A program made the translations under genes and the position numbers. A stretch of DNA of 64,000 bases from Tieghemiomyces parasiticus (taxonomy: Eukaryota > Kickxellomycota > Dimargaritomycetes > Dimargaritales > Dimargaritaceae): contig JANBPT010000073.1 in assembly GCA_027575765.1 (NCBI GenBank), positions 1 through 64,000 of the forward strand. Reading direction: 5' to 3'. The notes under the pieces are model-generated. The model worked only from the letters and a program-made list of their open reading frames with translations. It ran no database searches and was not told where the DNA came from. Of the stretch, positions 1-10,365 are shown in pieces; the first letter of the stretch is position 1, and each line of letters starts with the position of its first letter.

Positions 1-2608
1 CTTTGAAAGTGGCACAGCCCTGATTCTCATGCGGGGAGAAATGACCTTCAAGGTGCACGCCGCTAGTCTGGGAGGTTAGTGCCACTAGACTGCTAGGCAT
101 GCAAGGTTGATAAAGCCGGTGAAGGGAATGTTGGGTAAGCCCGAATACCATCTTCAGCGCAATACCTTTAGGCCAGCGCAGCCGTTGCAAGATAACCGTA
201 ACTTCTGCTAATGTTAACAATTCCTGGGGGTGTGTTAGGCTTTAAATTGCCTTACGTAGATGTGATTGCGGAGCCGTGCCATACTTTGGTCTACGCTACG
301 AAATGTTATTGTCCCGTTACGTATAGGCTTTTCCGGTGACGCACTGAGCATGGGGCACCCCAAGCGTGGCCCGCGTTTCCTTGACCGCGGTCTACATTAC
401 TAGATAGCTCTTGGTTTCTCAGACAATGCAATTTAGGGGTGAGGGTTCTAGTGCACAGGTTTAAGCTGAGATGCACCTATTCTAATACTGCCTGATGCTG
501 AAAAATGAATTACTGTAATGTCCAAAGAATGCAGCCAATAGGTGTCATTTTCACTAAGGCAGATGTTGTAGACATTTTACATTTGCACAAGTAATCTGTC
601 TCCAATCAACAAATGGACAAAACAATAGCGAGTACCAGTACCCTGAAATGATGCATATTCAATCCATGGGAGCGGTGTGGTGGACGTAATCGAAATATCA
701 AGTATCTCAATAAATGAGTGATAATAGTTAGCCTTTGTTAATTCCGACTTGGAACTTTATGCATGGTAAAGTTTGGTGTCTTGATCTTGTCAGTATCGTG
801 CTAGGGAAGAAGGGAAGATTGTTAGGGAAGTGTGGCAAAGCGTTGCAAGTGTCGTTCGAAAGGAGTGATGGCCTAGATGGCTGCAATAAGACGTGAGATT
901 GGTAATGGAATTTGTTTTTCTTAGCTGAGTGCATGGGTGGCGGCGTGAGGGCACGGTAAGGCTGCTGGTGACTGCTGCCTGATGCATCGTGGTGTAAGGC
1001 CGTTTACGCGACCACAAGCAGCAAGGGTTACTGTAAGGTTGGTAGAGGCTGCCAACACTAGCTGGCACTGGGGCGGCTTGACAGGGTATCGTCTAATTCA
1101 ACTGCGGCAAAGGAGGAGGAAGGATCTCCCCCTCCTGACAACTCAACTCACCAGGGTACTCCTATTGGGAAAGATGACTTTGCAAGGGCCGTATGTTTTG
1201 CATGTACAGAGGCATAACGGGCTTGATACCATGGCAAATTCTAACCTCTCTCTCCTTTCTCTTCAATTTGTATGCTCCAAAGGCCGAGACCAATTGCATA
1301 TACAAACCCCATGTTTTCCCCGTTTTAGTTAACCCTTTACAATCTCCTCTGCAAAGTATGCCAACACAGGGTACAGCCCACAGCACCTCTAGTAGGCTAC
1401 ACTGACCCAACACATTACAATCACACTGTTGGGTAAGTAAGCACAGGCCTCCATAAGTCTAGATACCTGCTACCCTACTGTAGAATAGTGCAATAACTGC
1501 ACCATCTTCTAACATTACCTACATCTCTCTCCAGTCCTCACTTCCCTTCATTGCGCAATGAGTTCAGAGGTTAAGCTTAAATGTGTAGCCCCTGTTCCAT
1601 GAGGCCTTTAGACCGCCACATGTATTAAACAGGTCTGGAGGGGCAGCCCACTCCCCCTATATTGCTGCTCTGGTTGAGGTCTTTGATGCTGAGCAGATAA
1701 TGGTCACCACCCAAGCTGAATACCTCCATGATGTAAGGGTTGGGGTCATTACACTTTAACTTGCAGCCAGGTCTGGCTTTTCCAGCACCGACCAGCCTCC
1801 CCCACGCATGCACATATTGAGGGGGGTGTCTGTCTGTCCACCCACTCCACTCCTCCCTTAAACAACAAGCCCTGCTATTGACCTGCGGAGACAGGGATCT
1901 TACCTATCAAGAGACAGCTATCAAGGCTTTCCAACAAGTTGTGAATGACCATCAGGCGCACTGATGCAACACCTTCCTCAGCCATTGTTCCCTGGGGACA
2001 CTGTCCACAACCCTCCAGTTTTTACCAGTGGCTACCCTGGTGTCTTGGTCCAATTCAATATCCTCCATGTACCCACCCAAGTTGGCCGTCTACCCTTGGT
2101 CTCCTTTCTTCATTCAAACTGGCATACTCAATCCTCCATCTTAACAGGCTTGGACATCATATGCCTAACTAGAGGCCCAATACTTGCCAATTGGTATGAT
2201 CCTCCATGGCAGGCTTCTCAACCTCCTTGTAGCTAATGGCAATTACCCACGCAAGTGCTGAAGTCTAGGTGGAGAGTTAGCTGATCATACAGGTAATCCT
2301 TTGGTATAGAGACCAATGCTAATAGGGACTCGGAATCTGAAATAACTGTTACAGTGATTTACTGCTAGGGCTGTGTCCAAATTGGGTAATTTGGTCAGGA
2401 TAACATTGCCACGTTTTTACTTTTGGCTAATTTAATGCTGATAAACTCTAGATGCCACAAAATACTGCAAGGATTTTAAGCTGGAGGTCTCAGATTACAG
2501 TGTTTCAGATGAACCGTAAGAGAGTTAACAATGACAAATTGATTGGTATAAACCACTCCAGGATTGAACCATCTTTAACTTCACAGCTTGCTTTGTTAAC
2601 CATCCATC
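1..2608. other. gene-poor 5' flank
   Basis: No gene is recognised here. The DNA is AT-richer than the coding parts of the window. A plus-strand stretch at about 1631-1759 reads openly and peptide-like, and another at about 1877-1960, but each ends in a stop and I cannot assign a family. They could be eroded coding sequence or chance. No terminal inverted repeat for the adjacent mariner relic was found in this flank. Confidence 0.5.
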
Positions 2609-3684
2609 ATGTCTACTTTTCAAACCCCCTCCCCCACTCCACCCACCTTAACCAGGCGTGATGTATGGGTCCTCATTTATAATTCTTATCTGGAGGGTCA
2701 CAAGGCAGATGCTATTCTTAATGGTTTTGACTTATAAGCTGAGCCCAGCTGCCCCTAGCCACTCCACCATCTATAGGTGGCTGGCTTGCTTTTGCACAGG
2801 TCACTATTCTTTTGCAAATGACTCTCATTCTGGCCGCCCATCAGATGACATTGGTGGATATTATGGGGACGTGGTCCTGAGATGGTTGGGGGAAGACCCT
2901 CGACTGGTTGCTGAGCAGCTGGCCCATGCCTGCCACACTTCCCCTAGCACCATGCGCAATGTTCTACGCAGGGACTTGGGGTTGCATAGCTATTTCAATT
3001 GCTGGATCCCCCACAACGTCACTAATGACCAGCGCCACAAGCAGGTACGTTTTGCCACCAAGTTCCTGGAGAAATTCGATGGAGCCAATGACTACCTGCT
3101 GAACTCCATTGATACAGGCTACGAGATTTGGGTGTATCTTTATGATCCCCCCCCTGCTGGCTCTGATTACCTGGGGTGGTGCCCTAAAGGTGGCCCTGTC
3201 CCAACTGAGACTCGCCAAGGTCATACCACACCCAAGGTAATGCTGACCATTTTTTTTTCACCAGGCGTGGCCTATTACACCTGAGTGGCAAGCCCCCGGG
3301 TGTTGGGGTCTCCACCAAACTCTATATTGAGTACGGACTGAAGCCCATAGTCTATGCCTGGGTGAAGGTACGTGGAAGTTTGGACAGTCATCCTCCACGG
3401 CCCTACCATAATAATGCACCACAGCTCCCTGTACCTACATTGCCGCCTCTAGATTCAAAGTTCTGTCGGCCCCTTCCTACAGTCCTGACCCGGCCCCCTG
3501 CGACTTCTGGCTGCTCAGGAATATCTAACAGCAGCAGAGGGACAGGAAGTTCACCACGGTGAAGATAGTTGTGGACGCCTGGAAAATGCAGTTCGCCAAG
3601 CTTCAGCCAAATGACTTTAGAGCTAGCGATGAGAGCTGCACAGAACGAGGTCGCTGAGTGGTACAGGATGGGGAAACTATATTG
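2609..3684 (+). pseudogene. degenerate mariner-family transposase
   Basis: This is a broken Tc1/mariner-superfamily transposase of the animal mariner/SETMAR type. Family landmarks appear in the right order but in changing frames. An N-terminal helix-turn-helix segment runs from ATG 2609 to a stop near 2732. The longest open part (about 2735-3284) carries the linker motif SGRPSDD, the WIPHNVT segment (family WVPHEL) and the first catalytic Asp in SIDTGYEIW. A frameshift lies at the poly-T run near 3250. The frame then continues with a YIEYGLKPIV segment, and the second catalytic site reads HNNAP where the family has HDNAP, so that Asp is lost. After another frameshift the third-site motif YSPDPAPCDFW is visible near 3470-3520, and the tail matches the usual transposase C-terminus ending about 3684. 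With at least one stop, two frameshifts and a missing catalytic Asp it cannot be active. Flanking terminal inverted repeats were not recognised. Confidence 0.85.
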
Positions 3685-5872
3685 AATAAACGCTGTTTGA
3701 CTTAGAAAGCCCATAACGACTTGGAGGTATCAATATTTATTTTCATCATCTGGGTCGTGCACAACCATCATTTTTCCAATAGCCAATATGTCTTATTTTG
3801 GGTCTTACGGATTGGAGGTAGAGATCTGTTTGCATGGGATCACCGCCCTTACCACGGTCGTCCTGGGGATACTTTGCTACTGTGCGAATGAGAGATTGGG
3901 GCGCAGGTGTAGGGAGAATGACCAACACGCCCACATATCTTCTGCTGGTACTGATTAGAGTTAGCGGGGGAGGGAAGGGACACTGAGTCTGGCCATCGTG
4001 TCCCTTGTGCACGCCAACGCAGGCCCAAAGTCTCTTGAATTTAGTGTCCGATCGCTGCAGGTTGATCCGCGTATTCAGGCACGCCGTCTGATCACCCAAG
4101 TTTGCCAATTGATGTGTAGCTATTTCCAGCGTATTAATTTGTGGGGTTGGCTATGTCTTACAGGAATCAATGCTTCCAACCAATTGGACTACCCTGTCGT
4201 AGTGCGTCGGGGTTTGATGGTGCTGGCCCCCCTACTCGCCTCCACCTGGTCTATTGCCCCCCCTCGCCCCCTGGCCATCTCAACCTTTTTAGCAACGTTC
4301 ACCTTCCACACGGCCGAGCGAGGGGAAATTTCACCCCTCCTCCAAACACACACCCACTCACACGCACCGCCCCTTCTTAACAGGCCGTCGATCATTCTGA
4401 CATTCGCCGGGGTCGACAACTTAAACTCCAGCAGCCTTATTGGACGCACCGCTCATTTAGGTGATAGTTTAGTGGGGGCGCTCGCCTTTCTTGGCCCACT
4501 CGACCATCCACGCCAACATAAGCCCAGTAGCACTGGGTCCTTGATTCTCATTCACTGGTATCCAGATAGCCTGGCCGGTAGGACCATCACTCACCAGCTC
4601 CGTCTAGACCTTGGAGATGCAGTACCGATGCCTTGTACCACGCCAAGATACCCCGGTGAGAACAGGTCACTCGGGTGCGCAGTTATCGTTCTACCATGTA
4701 TGTTACCCTCAGCTAGCTGGTGCAGTTGCCAACAAAAATACTTACCTGTCTCTTTCAGTTTCGTGCTATTGGTCTGAACCCTCCCCCACAAACCTGGCAG
4801 CATCTTTTTCTTATGTCTTCCACCCTTCCCATCGCGAGATAGATTCCCCTTTCCGGCGGTAAATCACACTGCTTCACTCGACCTCCTTTTCACCAGTGTG
4901 GTCACCCTGACCCAAATGGTCTTGTTGGACACCATGGCATAGAAGCCAGGCCTGTCCACGCTACCTCTGGCTTTGGTCAACCGACCTACTGCATTAGCCG
5001 TACGAAGCACTGCGGGGCAGGGCGAGTTCCATTGGCGTTTACCAGATATATGGCGGTCTTAGGCGTGGTAGGCAAGCCGGTCCTTGCCTGACAAACAATC
5101 CTCTTGGCGCCATCTCTCATCCGATTCGCTGGAGGACACCAGCGGTGGTATAGCCACCGCCCCTCATTGACCAGTGCTTACCCGTCTCCCCAATTATCTC
5201 TCTTCCTAAACATTGACCTCCTGGACTGTGACTGGGCGCCTCTGTCGCCTTCCCACCCCGCCCGCCTCCATGTCTATGTGTATTATTTCTTTTACTTTTT
5301 TTCCAAGGGGTGTGCCCGTGTTGTGGGAGAGCAGGAGTAGAGCGGGTGTATTGGTGTGAAGGTACATCGTGGGCTCTCCTGACCTTTTTTACTCCTGCCA
5401 GCGCTCTGCTGGATATGCTACCCACCCACTCACCCTCCCTCCCGCATATTATGTCGCCCACGCCCGCCTGCTGCCTCATGGCTGGCCATTGTAACGGTCC
5501 AAACCTGGCCTTGCTTCCTTCTTTAACGAAAGTCCCTAGCGCGCACCGTCTGTAACTCCAGTGTTATTACGGCCGCCTGTGTCCTCCCCTCGTCAACCCG
5601 ACCCTTAGAAAAGATACTGTTTTCTTTCCCTTTAGCACCCCCACTTTTTTATGTTTTAATTTTCCGCCTAGTGTGCCACGACCCTTTTATTACTGGCTGC
5701 GTCCGACCAACCTTTCTCTCCCTTCCTTCGGAGCTCATCCGTCCTACCAACGCCGACCCACTTTGCACCACTCTCATCCGCCCTCGAACCATACTCAGTG
5801 CCACATCAGGAGGGCATACATCCGACAACTTACTGACCTTGTCCCACCACCATCTGCCCGTACACATTGGCC
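3685..5872. other. intergenic; pyrimidine-rich leader before the GT15 gene
   Basis: No gene is supported. A 259-codon open frame (3998-4777) begins at GTG, has no recognisable motif and unlike-protein composition. The last 600 or so bases before 5873 are strongly C/T-rich on the plus strand, a property shared by the leaders of most genes in the window, and probably include the promoter and 5' UTR of the mannosyltransferase gene. Confidence 0.5.
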
Positions 5873-7159
5873 ATGTCCAAGCCCAAGCAAAAGCCCTCGC
5901 GGCTACTGGGCTTCGTGACCCGCTTCCGCGTCATTTTCATCATCGTCGCCATCCTCTTCCTGGTCCACATTCTCTATTCCGCCCTCCTGCGCCCCAGTCC
6001 CGTGCGGATCGCCGCGGACCTGGTCAAGAGTAAACCCACGGATGTCGGCGGCCCGCTCCACGCGCCCGCCCCGCCGCCCTCAGCCGCCACAGGACCAGTG
6101 GTGGTGGTACCTCCCGTGGCGTCTGCCGCCGGCAAGGACGCCGTGGCCCCTGACGTGCCTTTTCTCACCCCGCCGACGGCTGGCGCCCACATCCCGCCCG
6201 TTCCCTTGGATCAGCCCGAGCGGGTCAAGGGCGTTTTTGTGGTCCTGGTGCGCAACAAGGAGCTGCACGAGCTGCGGTGGTCGCTGCGTCAGCTAGAAGA
6301 CCGGTTCAACCACAAGTACAATTACCCGTACGTGTTCCTCAACGACCGACCCTTCACAGATGAGTTCAAGAACACTATTTCGTGGATCACCAAGGCCAAT
6401 GTGAGTTTCGGACTCATCCCGCAGGAGCACTGGAGTCTGCCCGAGTGGATCGACCGTTACAAGATGCTGGAGGGCATGAACGACCTAGTCAAGAAGCAGA
6501 TCATCTACGGGGCCAACCTGTCGTACCGCCACATGTGCCGCTTCAACTCGGGATACTTCTTCCACCACCCGCTGCTGGACGGCTACGACTACTACTGGCG
6601 CGTGGAGCCCGATGTGCAGTTCACATGCGACATTGACTACGATCCGTTCCGTTACATGCAGGAGCGGGACCTCAAGTATGGCTTCACCATTTCGCTACAC
6701 GAGATCCCCGAGACGGTGCCGACGTTGTGGGAGACAACGCGTAAGTTTATGAAGAAGCACCCCGAGTACGTCGAGCAACACAACACACTCGACTGGGTGT
6801 CCGCGGACGAGGGCCGGTCGTACAACATGTGCCACTTTTGGTCCAACTTTGAGATTGGGAAGCTCGACTTTTTCCGGTCCGAGCGGTACCAAAAGTACTT
6901 TGACTATCTGGACCAGGAGGGCGGGTTCTTTTACGAACGCTGGGGCGATGCCCCCGTCCACTCGCTCGCCGTCGCCATGTTTCTGCGTAAGGAGGAAGTA
7001 CACTGGTTCCAGGATATCGGCTATGTCCATACCGTCGCCCATAACTGCCCGAGCGATAAGGAGATGCAGAAGAAGTGCCACTGCAACCCTGAGACGTCCA
7101 TCGACCGTTCGGAGTACAGCTGTACTCGGAGGTGGGTCAACTTGCCGGCCAGTCCTTAA
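5873..7159 (+). CDS. GT15 alpha-1,2-mannosyltransferase (KRE2/KTR family), copy 1
   Basis: A Golgi type II membrane enzyme of glycosyltransferase family 15 that adds alpha-1,2-mannose from GDP-mannose to O- and N-linked glycans of wall and secreted proteins. The protein is 428 residues: a short basic cytosolic tail, one membrane anchor at about residues 18-39, a Pro/Ala-rich stem to about 110, then the catalytic domain. Family signatures include FNHKYNYPYVFLND, SYRHMCRFNSGYFFHHPLL, the metal/nucleotide-site motif YWRVEPDV (Glu245), MCHFWSNFEI and FYERWGDAPVHS. The C-terminus has the Cys-rich HNCP...CHC segment found in Ktr proteins. The open frame begins at TTG 5867; the ATG at 5873 is the real start because it directly precedes the basic tail. 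No intron is needed. A close paralogue lies at 50230. Family assignment is secure; the exact linkage and orthology within KRE2/KTR are not. Confidence 0.95.
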   Translation: MSKPKQKPSRLLGFVTRFRVIFIIVAILFLVHILYSALLRPSPVRIAADLVKSKPTDVGGPLHAPAPPPSAATGPVVVVPPVASAAGKDAVAPDVPFLTPPTAGAHIPPVPLDQPERVKGVFVVLVRNKELHELRWSLRQLEDRFNHKYNYPYVFLNDRPFTDEFKNTISWITKANVSFGLIPQEHWSLPEWIDRYKMLEGMNDLVKKQIIYGANLSYRHMCRFNSGYFFHHPLLDGYDYYWRVEPDVQFTCDIDYDPFRYMQERDLKYGFTISLHEIPETVPTLWETTRKFMKKHPEYVEQHNTLDWVSADEGRSYNMCHFWSNFEIGKLDFFRSERYQKYFDYLDQEGGFFYERWGDAPVHSLAVAMFLRKEEVHWFQDIGYVHTVAHNCPSDKEMQKKCHCNPETSIDRSEYSCTRRWVNLPASP

Positions 7160-7827
7160 ACGTATGTGTGTGCGTGGTTGTATCTGTCGCCTCTCTTACC
7201 CACCCAGTCTTTTGTTTTACTTCCCGCCAACCCAGCTTCCATTTTCATGACTTTTTACTCTTTTCCCCTGTCCCTATTTTATCACCATCCTCGTTGGTTC
7301 TCATTCTGAATCGAGCTCCAACCCAGTTCATAAACCCTCCCCCCCCCCCCGCATACCTCACACAACCATTTTCCTCCCCCCCCCCACTCCCATTAGCCTT
7401 GAGTAGATCGATCGACTTGTGGAAAAATAATAATAATCCCGCAGGCTTCACCTACCTGCCAGCGAAGTGTGCATTGTTATGATTTATGTTCGTCATTAAT
7501 ACCAGTTGCCCTAGGGTCAGCCCCTGGCTGACGGAACATGCAAAGTATCCACATGGAGAGCACCTCGGCTGACTCCCTACCCAGAAACCGAAAACGTGTC
7601 GCCGTCAGCTGCCCCCCCCAGCCGCAGCGCAGTTTCACCCGCTCCTTCATCCCTGGTGGTGGGCTGCACCTTCCCCCATTCCTTAACCCTGCCAACGCTT
7701 AGCAGGTCATCCTCCACCCCTACATTTTGTCCACCGCAGGCTCATGCCCCACGCCCGTCTTTATTAACCAGTCCCTTCCGTGTCGCATTGTCCGATAAAT
7801 TCCTTCGTACTTTTATACCCAGTTGCC
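7160..7827. other. intergenic, short homopolymer tracts
   Basis: This spacer holds the 3' UTR of the mannosyltransferase gene and the leader of the NDUFAF3 gene. It contains C-runs near 7338 and 7377 and a pyrimidine-rich stretch. No gene is seen. Confidence 0.5.
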
Positions 7828-8694
7828 ATGTCTACTTCTCTCTCGCACAAATTACGTCACCTGAGGGTCATCGGCGCTCGTCGTGCCCAGCTCCCTCGCC
7901 TCGCCACCTCGAGGATCATGGTACCGGCGCACCGCTCACTCGCACCCGCTCTCGCTCGAGCCGCCTTTCACGCCACGGCTCTCCGCCCTAGTGGCACAGG
8001 CGTGGGCGGAAGTAGTTTTGTCAATGTCTACGATCAGATGGGGGCTCAGCCGACCCTCCGGGTCGAAAGCTACACTCCGCATGGGTTCACCTTTACCAAC
8101 GGTGCCCGTGTGAACGGGCCTGTCTTGGCTGTCGGTCCCACCGTGCTTAGCTGGCAGCTACCGCCCCCACCGCCGACAGCCGCCGCGGCGTCCCCCGCTG
8201 GTAACAAAGTGCGTGGTAGTGGTGGCGGCCAGTGGTCGTTTGAGAACTGGAACCGGGATATGTGGAAGGTGCTCGAAGTCGTGACGCCGAAGCCTGAGAT
8301 TTTGGTCGTCGGAACCGGACGGACGTTCGTGCCGTTGCCCGCTGAACTGCAAAAGTATCTCCGGTCGTTGGGCATCCAGCTCGAGGTCACAGATACGGTA
8401 AGTGTTAATATCACCGATTTTGCCTCGCGGTCATAAGGAACTGAATGGGGTGCCGGCCTGTTTTTTTTTTCTCTTTCTTTCTTTCTGTGTCAACGCTATG
8501 GCTCCACGACACTAGGCGTATCACCAAGGGAAGGCTTGCTCCGTACGGAACTAACAGTTACTCAACTACATCTGATATGTGCCCGATTGCTGGGGATTAT
8601 CCTATTTTATTTTTAGCGTAATGCCTTCGCCAACCATGGACTGCTCACTGAGGAAGGCCGGCCGGTTGCCGTCGCCATGCTCCCAATTAGCTAG
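7828..8694 (+). CDS. NDUFAF3: mitochondrial complex I assembly factor NDUFAF3 (two exons)
   Basis: NDUFAF3 is a DUF498/Mth938-fold matrix protein that works with NDUFAF4 in early assembly of the complex I Q module. Exon 1 is 7828-8397, the intron 8398-8616 (GTAAGT...TTTTAG, 219 nt, phase 0) and exon 2 8617-8694, giving 215 residues. The first 55 or so residues are Arg/Ala/Ser-rich without acidic residues, a typical presequence. The fold begins at SFVNVYDQMG; the conserved GTGRTFVPLP strand and LGIQLEVTDT follow. Exon 2 supplies the essential end, RNAFANHGLL-TEEGRPVAVAMLP, matching the family's DTxNAxxTYNxLxxEGRxVAAAL block, although the usual Thr-Tyr-Asn reads Ala-Asn-His. Without the intron the frame would end at 8436 and lack this block. 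The frame opens at GTG 7780; ATG 7828 is preferred. Confidence 0.9.
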
Positions 8695-10365
8695 AGTGTC
8701 GTGTCCTCAACCCCCTGCCTTTGCAATATATATATATATAATCCACTTTGCTTTACGTTCGCTCTTTACGGTAGACATCCACCACGCCGTGCTGTTTTTT
8801 AGTTTGGAGTTGGGAATACTGCCACCTATCGGCCAAATAGTTACGAACACCAAAACTTGGTAGTTACCTTGTGCACAATGAAGGGGGGGGGGAGTGGCAG
8901 CGCTCCTTTTGCGATACAATGCCATGTAGAAACAGAGACACTCTAACACGCTGCATTTCACTGGAGGACGGGTGTGCCGTCTCGGAGGATACCAACGCCA
9001 ATCTACCCGCTGCTGTGAAAGCCAGGGGCAATCTTCCCCCCGTCGGATCAAGGCCTGGTGGGCAGATGAGGAGACAACCTGGTGCGCCAAGCCTCAGGGG
9101 CGTACCTGGCGGGTTCGACAGTACCGGCCTGGCCATCTGATAAAACGGGATGCGCCGGCTGGGGTGCGGGGGATACGTGGGAAACGGCTCGACAATTGGT
9201 CATTCCCCTTCTCTTAGCCCCCACCATAACCCGCACTTCCAAGGGTGGCGTGGTCTGAGTTGGGGGCACCCTGTCAGCCCAGGGGGATTCGAAGAATGCC
9301 CGCTTCGGTTATCTGATCCTACGGACTGCCGTACTCAATCGCCAGCTCACGTCGCTTGTACGTGGTGCATGTGGCTCGCCTACACTGCTTTCCCCTCCCC
9401 CTCCTGTATCAGTCACACCTGGTATCGACGGTCATAGTGATACTGTGAGGCATTTTTGCCCCATGGCTGCGGAGGGAAGGCGTAAGGAGGGCGCTGGTTT
9501 GCGTCGCCTGCCGATTATAAATCAATGGGAAGTAGGGGGGTGCTTATGCTTGAATTGTGGATTTAGCCGAGGTTGATCACGATGGAGGCGTGGATTGGTG
9601 CGGCTAAACCGCTGTACATAGTACGTCTATTCCGACGTTCATGTCGCTTTGGAGTGCAATGAGAGGGCCAATTACCTCGTAGCTCTGACACGTAGTGGCG
9701 GGGAAGGAGCAGCACGAGGCGACCTCATCGTCCCGCTACACGCTATCTGATTGTCCGAGGCCCTTCCGCCGTATTCTTCCTCAAGCCCGATACGGTGACT
9801 CATCCGCTCTCCCTGGCCTATCCTTTTCCACTGCTGCCCGCCTTTTACTCTGCCAATATATAGCTGCCTGCCTTCCGCCCCCCTCTCTCCCTTCCTACCT
9901 TTATCAGATCGGACCCCTTTAGCACAATCTTTTCGTTGTATTGTCCCATGGGACATTTTTCTTGACCGACCTCTGTTGCTTATCTGATTTCGTACCTAGT
10001 CGCCCTATCATTAGCTGCTGACGGGCCACTACTACTACTTGAATGCCCCATTCCACCGCAGTTGGGTTTATCCGACACACCGTTACATCCGTACACCCCA
10101 GCCTACCAGTCAGCGGCTCTCCCGGGCGCGGCTCCTTCCCCCCTATCCAACCACCCAAAGTATTCCACTTCCTTCCGCGGTGCTTCACCTGCCCTCCTTT
10201 CTCCTTGTAGCATCCTATCCTCTTTTCGGCCATCACATTGATTTCTACAGCTGCTTATAGTCCGCAACGATTCGTCGGCCAAATTTGGACCCGGGCTGAA
10301 ATACGTGACTCTTGTTCTTTCGCTTGGCTGTGCCCCCCTCCCCTATTATTTTCTGTATATTTATC
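8695..10365. other. intergenic; TA microsatellite
   Basis: No gene is recognised in about 1.7 kb. A (TA)n tract lies at about 8727-8742 and a G-run near 8883-8892. The region just upstream of 10366 is C/T-rich and is the likely promoter and leader of the phytochelatin synthase gene. Confidence 0.5.

Noticed and set aside
3998..4777. 259-codon open frame upstream of the GT15 gene
   Set aside because: Starts at GTG, has no motif or targeting pattern, and its sequence is typical of a random frame through C-rich DNA.
8727..8742. (TA)n tract as a promoter
   Set aside because: It lies just after the NDUFAF3 stop, far from any start codon; treated as a microsatellite.
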